64,000 nt of DNA from Peromyscus leucopus (taxonomy: Eukaryota; Chordata; Mammalia; Rodentia; Cricetidae), in NCBI RefSeq assembly GCF_004664715.2, contig NC_051079.1, forward strand, positions 59,822,660-59,886,659, given 5' to 3'. A program made the translations under genes and the position numbers. Shown in pieces: positions 57,533 to 64,000 of the stretch (the stretch's first letter is position 1; each line of letters opens with the position of its first letter). The notes below the pieces were generated by a model. It was not told the DNA's origin. It ran no database searches and saw only the letters and a list, made by a program, of their open reading frames with translations.

Positions 57533-59079
57533 GGAGCAGATGCTTTCAGCACAGTATCATCCGAGAGGAAAAAAACAAACACCAGTTTTCAGCAAACCAC
57601 AATGACTTCTGTGATTTTTAAAATGAACTTGCAAGTTTCAAATGAAAATATCACTTAGAGGAAGTTTAGAAATATACTACAAAATGAACAATTACTAAAG
57701 AAACAAAGAGATATCTAATACCTGAGGTAATGATCAGTAGGCTGAAAAATGCTTAAGGAAGAGGAGGGAAGTTTGTGCTGTAATCATATGACATAGTAAA
57801 TAGAATTCTCTGGAGCTGTGGATACGTGATGCTTCAGAAGAGATGCTAAATAACAAATTAGCCATCCAAGTCATTTCAATATGCAGTCAACATTTGCATC
57901 TGAATTCAGTATCTGAAGACCTGGAGTGTAATTATACATAAATTAATTTGCAAGCTCCAATTGTTTTATAGTCTATACCAGGAATTCTCATTACTGAAAT
58001 ATACTCATAAAATATATTTCATATTTCTAAAGAAAATTTAAAATTTATAAATTTAGATCATAATTCATCATGCATCCTCGATTTTGACTTTGTTGTTTTA
58101 GATTCCAGGAAAATTCAACAACAAAAAATTCTCTTTGAAAGACTTTCACACATGGAATATTTTTTTAACAAAATTAAAATATCTTCAGTCTATTTCACTG
58201 CTAAAACTGAATCTAATCTCATTTTAGACTTAAATTTTTTTCTGAATTTTTGGTATAGATAATCTTATTATCTCCCCAATAGGTCTTATATGACATATGA
58301 ATAATGTTATTTATAGAAAATGCTGTGTGATGTATGTATTTTTCATAGATTTCCTGTTTTCACAACATATTTTTCTAAGACAGAACACTTACGTTATCAT
58401 AATAACAAAGATTTGTTAATAAGTAAAATATCGAAGTAAGGCAACTAGATTTGTCTTAACAATAATAAATTAACAACATAAAAATAAAGAGTTTGGGGAT
58501 AACCGCAACTAAATAAGAGGAGAAAGAAATAAGTAAGAATGATTTTACTTTCATTGGACTCTTTTCTTTCTAAATATGGTGTCTAGAAATGTAGGCCATG
58601 GACAGAGTTGGAACAAAACATGTGAAGAAGGAAGCTATAAACAGAATAAGCTACTAGATTAGAAGTAGAAAACGCTCAGTTCTGTATTTGGATACTTTAA
58701 AGGACACTTTGAAACATCTCCTTTCAAACCTAGCTATTCATTCATCTACTTATTCATAAGCTGCGTGCTGAACAAGTCTTGTATAAAACGAGGGAAGGAG
58801 ATGTGAGAAAGTGGTAAAGGGAATTTCTTTTTCAAAGAATTTTTTTATTATAAAGTATTGTTTTAAGATAAGGCATGAATGTTTATAGATACTGAGAAAA
58901 TAACATCAAAGATGTCATTGAGGCATTTCCAGATTCTTTATTTTAGGTTGGATCGTAAGGGCAAATTCTACTTTTGATTCAGACAGTAGATTACATACTA
59001 GAAGTGACTTTGTCCTCCACAAGATTCATTTTACTCCATATTTCCCTGTTTTGTTTTGCTAGAACAGTTACTTGCCCAC
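57533..59079. other. Unannotated AT-rich sequence
   Basis: No repeat or gene recognised in 1.5 kb. Confidence 0.4.
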
Positions 59080-59455
59080 TGCTGTGGGATGTCTTTCTGT
59101 ACAATGAGAATATGTGTTGCTCTGATTGGTTGATAAATAAAGCCGTTTGGCCAATGGTGAGGCAGAATAAGGTTAGGTGGTACATTTGAACTGGAGAGAC
59201 AAGAGAGAATAAAGGAGAGTGGGGCGGATGCTGTTATCTGTAGGATGAGAAACAAGATGTGAACTTAGTGGTAAGCCATGAAGCCATAGTGGCAATGCAT
59301 AGATTAATAGAAATGGGCTGAGTTAAGTTGTAAGAGCTAGCTAGCAAGAAGCCTCAGCCATTAGGCTATACATTTTGTAATATAAGCCTCTGTGTGTTTA
59401 CTTGGGTCCAAGTAGCTGCAGGACCAGGCAGGATACAGGAATACTTCAGACTGCA
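59080..59455 (+). mobile_element. Solo ERVK-like LTR with imperfect 6-bp TSD
   Basis: 376 bp starting TGCTGTGGGATGTC and ending AGACTGCA, flanked by GCCCAC (59074-59079) and GTCCAC (59456-59461). It shares its middle ('AGATTAATAGAAATGGGCTGAGTTAAG', 'AAGAGCTAGCTAGCAAG') and late ('AATATAAGCCTCTGTGTGTTTACTTGGGTC') blocks with the LTR at 1718-2066. Its first 80 bp differ, so it is a separate subfamily. Confidence 0.85.
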
Positions 59456-59583
59456 GTCCACCCCAAGGAGAATTTTCACCTTCAAAGCCCAAGAACAACT
59501 TCTCGTGACATTTGGCCATTAGGTACCACTTACTGCAGGATGGAATCAGTATTGGTGGAGAAGTGAATAAAAACAATACTGGA
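59456..59583. other. Short unannotated sequence between LTR and B1
   Basis: Nothing recognised. Confidence 0.4.
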
Positions 59584-59771
59584 GCCGGGTGGTGGTGGTG
59601 GTGGTGGCGGCGGCGGTGCACGCCTTTAATCCCAGCACTCAGGAGGCAGAGGCATGTGGATCTCTGTGAGTTCAAGGCCAGCCTGGTCTACAAAGCGAGT
59701 TCCAAGAAAGGCGCAAAGCTACACAGAGAAACCCTGTCTTGAAAAACAAACAAACAAACAAACAAACAAGC
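59584..59771 (+). mobile_element. B1 SINE with GGT/GGC-expanded head and (CAAA)n tail, 10-bp TSD
   Basis: Full-length B1 with the same 'AAAGGCGCAAAGCTACACAGAGAAACCCTGTC' ending as the copy at 40976. The head carries GGT units passing into GGC units (59588-59617). CAATACTGGA occurs at 59574-59583 and again at 59772-59781. The tail is (CAAA)n. Confidence 0.96.
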
Positions 59772-59781
59772 CAATACTGGA

Positions 59782-61725
59782 GTAAAACAATAATAATAAT
59801 CAGTTGTTAGTAATCAAGTCCCAGATGGAAGGGTGAAAACTGTGACTTGACATGTCCCCAAATGAAAAGACTACTGAGAATAAGATTTGGAAAAGACCAT
59901 AGTAATGAGGTTTAGAAATACAGTGAGAAAATGGATGTGTCAGAAATCAGACAGCCATTTCTCAAGGTCTGAGGTGAATCATGATAAAGGTATTCACTTG
60001 AAATATCAAGAAATTTGGATATAGAATTATTATTCTACTTGCGTACAATGTAACTACAAAGACACAAAAGGTTCACTAGATAATCATAAATTTTTACTGT
60101 CCTAAATCACTATGGATTCACCTGGTTGAATTACTATACTTTGTAACTATTATTAGCAATTTTAGCAACTTTAAAGAATCAACCTGCATTATGACAGTAA
60201 AATGTTGAATTTTGTGTGACCCTATTTGTTACAGGATTACATAGTACCTTATCAAGTTTGAATGTTTATTTTGACTATAAGGACAGAGGGAATATTAGAA
60301 GAACAGAAGGTTATGTTGGACTATGAAAGAGTTTGAGTCCATCAGCCAAGTCCAAAGTAAGCAATAACTCTTGCACAGGCCCTGTGGGCAAACTTTGACA
60401 AAACTATTCGTAACTCATGGGTAGACATGAGAAATCTATTTACTCCTTATAAGGATAGGAAAAAGGACACTTGCTTCTTTCTTATATTTCTGCATTGGTG
60501 TTAAAGTAACTAAATAACAAAGGTTTCATCTTTATATTCTAAGCACAATTTCTTCAGTCACCAAGTTCACAATTACAAAAATATGAGTTTAGCATGTTTG
60601 ATACTAGAGAAATATTTTATAAATCTGTGGCAAGAGAAAAAGAGGAAAAGATAGAGACAGAGAGGCACATAATATTCCTTATGTTATTTTAGAGGACATT
60701 TCAGCTGCTTACTAACCTAAGAGAATGACTTCTCGCCTTGGTGCTGACAACATTTTCCATAATTGTACAGTTAATTTGACTTGGAAAGATTTGATTGCTC
60801 ATGTTTGACTAAACCCATTTATTTCATGAAAACTCTATATTTTTAACATAATAATTTCATTCTTAAAAGATGAATGAATGTCTTTGGATTTGGGAAAAAT
60901 AAATCCACACTGTATCTGTGCCAGCTAAGTTCACATATCACTATGCCTCTCTCTTCAAGGATCCTACCTTGTACCCATCAAAGGAAAGAAGGAATCTGTC
61001 TAGCCAAAGCATTTGCCCTGGTGGCTTATACTTTTCTAATCCAGAAAATTAGCATTTGAAGCCTGTGGAATTCAGAATAAATCACAATGATGGTCAACAC
61101 TTACTAGTTGCCCATGACTAAAGACCCAAGTAATGTGTAGTGACATAGAGAATTCCAAATAATACCTCATATCTCAGTGCACAGTGTTGTAATCAAATAT
61201 ACATTAAAGGAGTCTGGCTTTTAAGAGAGCAAGGGTTGGCATCAAATGCTGCTGAGAAAGCTCTTCTCATGTGTGAAATATGTTATTGAATTAGCACCAG
61301 ATTCATTATTTAGAGAAGAATTATACTTTGAACATTGAAGGAACATTGCTTTACTTTCCATTATTAGTCTTTCCTGGATAATTTGTTCTATTAAGTTTCT
61401 TCTGCATCAGTTCTCCATAGAGTTTAGTGAACCAAGAACAATAAAAATAAATATAAAAAATGAGATAATTCAAGAAAAACAAGTAGCATTTTCTAATATA
61501 CTGTCTCTTTTCCAGAATATATCTTGATACCTTCATTAAGAGGCACGATATTGAACACAACTAGAATGATAAGCATCTTCTTTAGGATATATTTGAACTC
61601 TACAAGGAAACCCAGGCCAGGCTACCTTCTCTATGACAGGAAGAATAAGGGGCCTACAAGCATTATAGTAGAAGCAAAGTGTATCAAGGGCCTATTACCT
61701 TTCCTTGGACTCAATATCCTTCTTT
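59782..61725. other. Unannotated sequence
   Basis: AT-rich, 1.9 kb, nothing recognised. Confidence 0.4.
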
Positions 61726-61731
61726 GGGACA

Positions 61732-62186
61732 TGTTGTAGAATATTATTTTAAGATGTGTTGCATTTGTTTATGCTGTGGAATATTTGTTGTCATGATGCA
61801 AAGATGTGTTGCATTTTTTGTTACATTTGTTTAACTCTGTGAAGCTGTGTTACATTCTCTGTCAGAAACACCTGATTGGACTAATGAAGAGCTGAGCAGC
61901 CAATAGCAAGGCAGGAGAAAGAATAAGTGGGGCTGGCAGGCAGAGAGAATAAATAGAAGGGAAACTCTGGGAAAAAGAACGGAGGCACAAGATGAAGGAG
62001 AGGAGGATGCTAGGGACCAGCCACCCAGCCATGCAGCCAGCCACAGAGTAAGAATAAAAGTAACAATACACAGAAATGACAAAAGGAAAAAGCCCAGAGG
62101 CAAAAGGTAGATGGGAGCTGTGTGGCAGATCCCCCCAAAAGAAAAAGAGTTAAAAAAAAAAAAAAAAAAGAAAACCAGCAATTCCA
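61732..62186 (+). mobile_element. Solo ERVK-like LTR with 6-bp TSD (GGGACA)
   Basis: 455 bp starting TGTTGTAGAATATT and ending GCAATTCCA, flanked by exact GGGACA at 61726-61731 and 62187-62192. It has an internal duplication of 'AAGATGTGTTGCATTT' (about 61751 and 61800), a 'CACCTGATTGGACTAATGAAGAGCTGA' block and a late A-rich run of 18-19 A. It matches a rodent LTR family I recall, distinct from the others here. Compared with that memory, a segment before 'GGGAGCTG' seems to be missing. Confidence 0.88.
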
Positions 62187-62192
62187 GGGACA

Positions 62193-63349
62193 AGTGCTAC
62201 AAGAGGCAAAGACAAAGGAATGTAAGTATGGGTCATGACACACCAATATGGCCTGCTTAGAAGAGTACTCACCTTGGTGCCCTTTTTTAGTGAGACTGAT
62301 CACATAATTGTCACAAAATTTTTCAAAAAATTATTTTAAATTTCATGATATTTCAGTTTTTCCACAAATCCTCAACAACAATAGCAACGTGTTTGGTTTG
62401 GTTTGGTTTGGTTTCTGTGTCCTCAATTTTTTTCCCCAAGAGTCTAATCTAATTATCCAGTCAATACTTTCTGGGTTTGTTTATTTGTTTGTTTGTTTAC
62501 AAATAACCCAACTCCCTTTCCCCATTTGTTTATTTATGTCACAAATTTTGAATGGCTTTTGAAGAAATGGCTACATGGGATCAATTATGCCACTTCCCCA
62601 ATCAAATCCTTCCACTCAATAATATGATCCTATGTCATTGGCTCTGTGCAGAAAATGCATTACAGCCTTTGCCTGGTCTATAACTCATCAACTGAACTTC
62701 TGACTATAACTGTTTGAATCACCACCCTATAGGAAGATGATTAATTAGTGCTTCTTACAACAACTGTGAAGACAAAAGGCACCATGTGAACATTCATGAT
62801 TAACATTCATTAGTATTCCTTTTCCTCCCAGCAGCCCAACTTTCCCCTGTTCTCCTTTTTAATCACCAAATTCATTCTTAAAAAACTCCCCACAAACTTT
62901 AATTAAAGGTTTTTCTAGCCCATAAGTGCAATATACAAAGGAATGCCAAAGAAAGGAGGGACATTAATCTCACTTGTTTTATGTTTCAAAATATAAAATG
63001 AAACAGAGAAATAATTCTATTTCATGTTTTTAAGACAGAGAAACAAGGAACAAACAAGGAATCTTTGAGTAGAATGATTTAAAATTGGAGACAACTCTTA
63101 AAAAGGTAGTTCAAATAATAATAATTCCTTGAAATGTTTAAGTCATAGCTCAACATGTGCTTCTCTATAGTGCTTAAGGGATGAAGAGATATAGAAAAAG
63201 ACAAAAATGAACTCAGAAAAGATAAAATGAATTGTTGAGTGGACAACTGAGAGTTTAAGATGGGCTACAGAAGCTCACACAGGCACATTATGTACTCAAA
63301 TGCTTTCTTCATGTAGAATGATGGATTCTTTTATTTTTAACAGACATCT
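62193..63349. other. Unannotated sequence
   Basis: Contains the short GGTTT/GTTT repeats at 62391-62500. Otherwise nothing recognised. Confidence 0.4.
62391..62414. repeat. (GTTTG)n short tandem repeat
   Basis: Almost five GTTTG units. A second GTTT-type run follows at about 62475-62499. Confidence 0.85.
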
Positions 63350-63600
63350 GCAGAATATTGTTTTTAGTTGTTATTTTAATTTTTTGGATGTTCCATTCAT
63401 GTATACAAATTAAGTAGGATCACATCTATCCCCCATTTTCCCATTTCAACAAACCCATAGGATGCCCTCCTGAATATATCCTAGCTGTCTACTTAATGCT
63501 CATTTTTGGATAACCCACAGAGTCCACCTAGAGCTGCCCATATTTGTGTAGGTACAGGGCCTCTTCCAATGGACCTTTCTCAAAAGTTGATCCAAAATGA
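63350..63600. mobile_element. Rodent L1-like repeat fragment
   Basis: 'TTCCATTCATGTATACAAATTAAGTAGGATCACATCTATCCCCC' and 'GGATAACCCACAGAGTCCACCTAGAGCTGCCCATATTTGTGTAGGTACAGGGCC' match the head of the L1-like repeat at 21445 and 35840, in the same orientation. Confidence 0.55.
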
Positions 63601-63867
63601 ATGCACAGAGCAAATTTCAACAAAGATAGGAAAGTTGATTTGACATCATGTAATCTATATACCGCAGAGGAGTAGCACTAGATACCAACAGCAATCAAGT
63701 CTACAGAAAGTACATAAACCTAGGGACACAGAATAAGATATCATATACCATCATACTGAAAGATAATATTTTGATAATTTTATTATTTAGAGCCTAGACA
63801 ACATGAGTAAGAAGCAAATTGATGGTCTTTTCATGAAGATATTGAAGTGTATACTATTTCCAATCTA
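63601..63867. other. Unannotated sequence
   Basis: Nothing recognised. Confidence 0.4.
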
Positions 63868-64000
63868 CTCTTATTTTTTTAATAAGAGATTTTTCTTATT
63901 CATTTTACATATCAACCACACATCCTCTCTCTTTCCTCCTCCTGCAACTCCACACTTCCCCTGCTCCAGCCAACCCGCTATTCCCTTCTCCAACAAGGTA
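63868..64000 (-). mobile_element. L1 3' end, antisense, running off the window
   Basis: A T-rich start, then 'TCTTATTCATTTTACATATCAACCACACATCC' and a long C/T-rich stretch, the reverse complement of the L1 3' terminus as at 23101-23190. The body would lie to the right of the window. Confidence 0.6.

Noticed and set aside
1..64000. CRISPR arrays, operons, tRNA or rRNA genes
   Set aside because: No regularly spaced direct repeats, no cloverleaf-forming sequence outside SINE heads, and no bacterial gene density or ribosome-binding pattern.

Overview
This window looks like a gene-free (intergenic or deep intronic) stretch of a muroid rodent nuclear genome. I found no convincing protein-coding exon, RNA gene, CRISPR array or bacterial-style gene organisation. 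The open frames are short, lack recognisable domains, and where they can be explained they lie in transposon fossils or microsatellites. Rodent origin is supported by B1, B3 and B4-type SINEs, ORR1 and MT MaLR LTRs, Lx-like LINE-1 3' ends and a URR1-type hAT fossil. The B1 tail variant and the TGCTGTGG-type ERV LTRs remind me of cricetid rodents (deer mouse, hamster, vole); that narrower placement is inference from memory.

Layout. 1-2066: the 3' end of an ERVK-like provirus (degenerate internal region, polypurine tract, 3' LTR). 8.6-9.4 kb: a tRNA-type SINE split by a solo LTR. 12.1-13.4 kb: a MIR, then the 3' end of a second ERV related to the first but carrying a different LTR. 16.9-18.9 kb: a complete antisense ORR1 MaLR provirus with two LTRs and a primer-binding site. 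21.4-23.2 kb: rodent L1-like repeats, a large compound microsatellite and a B1 with a GA tail. 26.6-28.6 kb: a 2-kb L1 3' fragment with target-site duplication (TSD). 29.7-30.7 kb: a composite L1 insertion bracketed by a 17-bp direct repeat. 32.0-33.2 kb: an antisense solo LTR, a MER5-like fragment and a B3. 38.4-41.2 kb: B4, URR1, an L1 end and a B1. 45.0-46.0 kb: a pair of diverged inverted repeats. 47.4-48.2 kb: an MT LTR split by a solo LTR. 51-64 kb: further solo LTRs, a MaLR LTR, a B1 and L1-like fragments.

The strongest evidence is structural. Solo LTRs at 8680, 32012, 47746 and 61732 have exact 6-bp TSDs; those at 51184 and 59080 have 5/6 matches. The B1s, the URR1 element and the 26.6-kb L1 also have matching duplications. 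Family names (ORR1, MT, Lx, URR1, B3, MIR, MER5, MYSERV-like) are from recalled consensus sequences and were not checked against a database. Between the repeats lie AT-rich stretches in which I recognise nothing. I found no clearly new biological system; the most interesting items are the composite L1 insertion, the inverted-repeat pair, two ERVs sharing internal sequence but not LTRs, and LTRs carrying paired B1-like heads.
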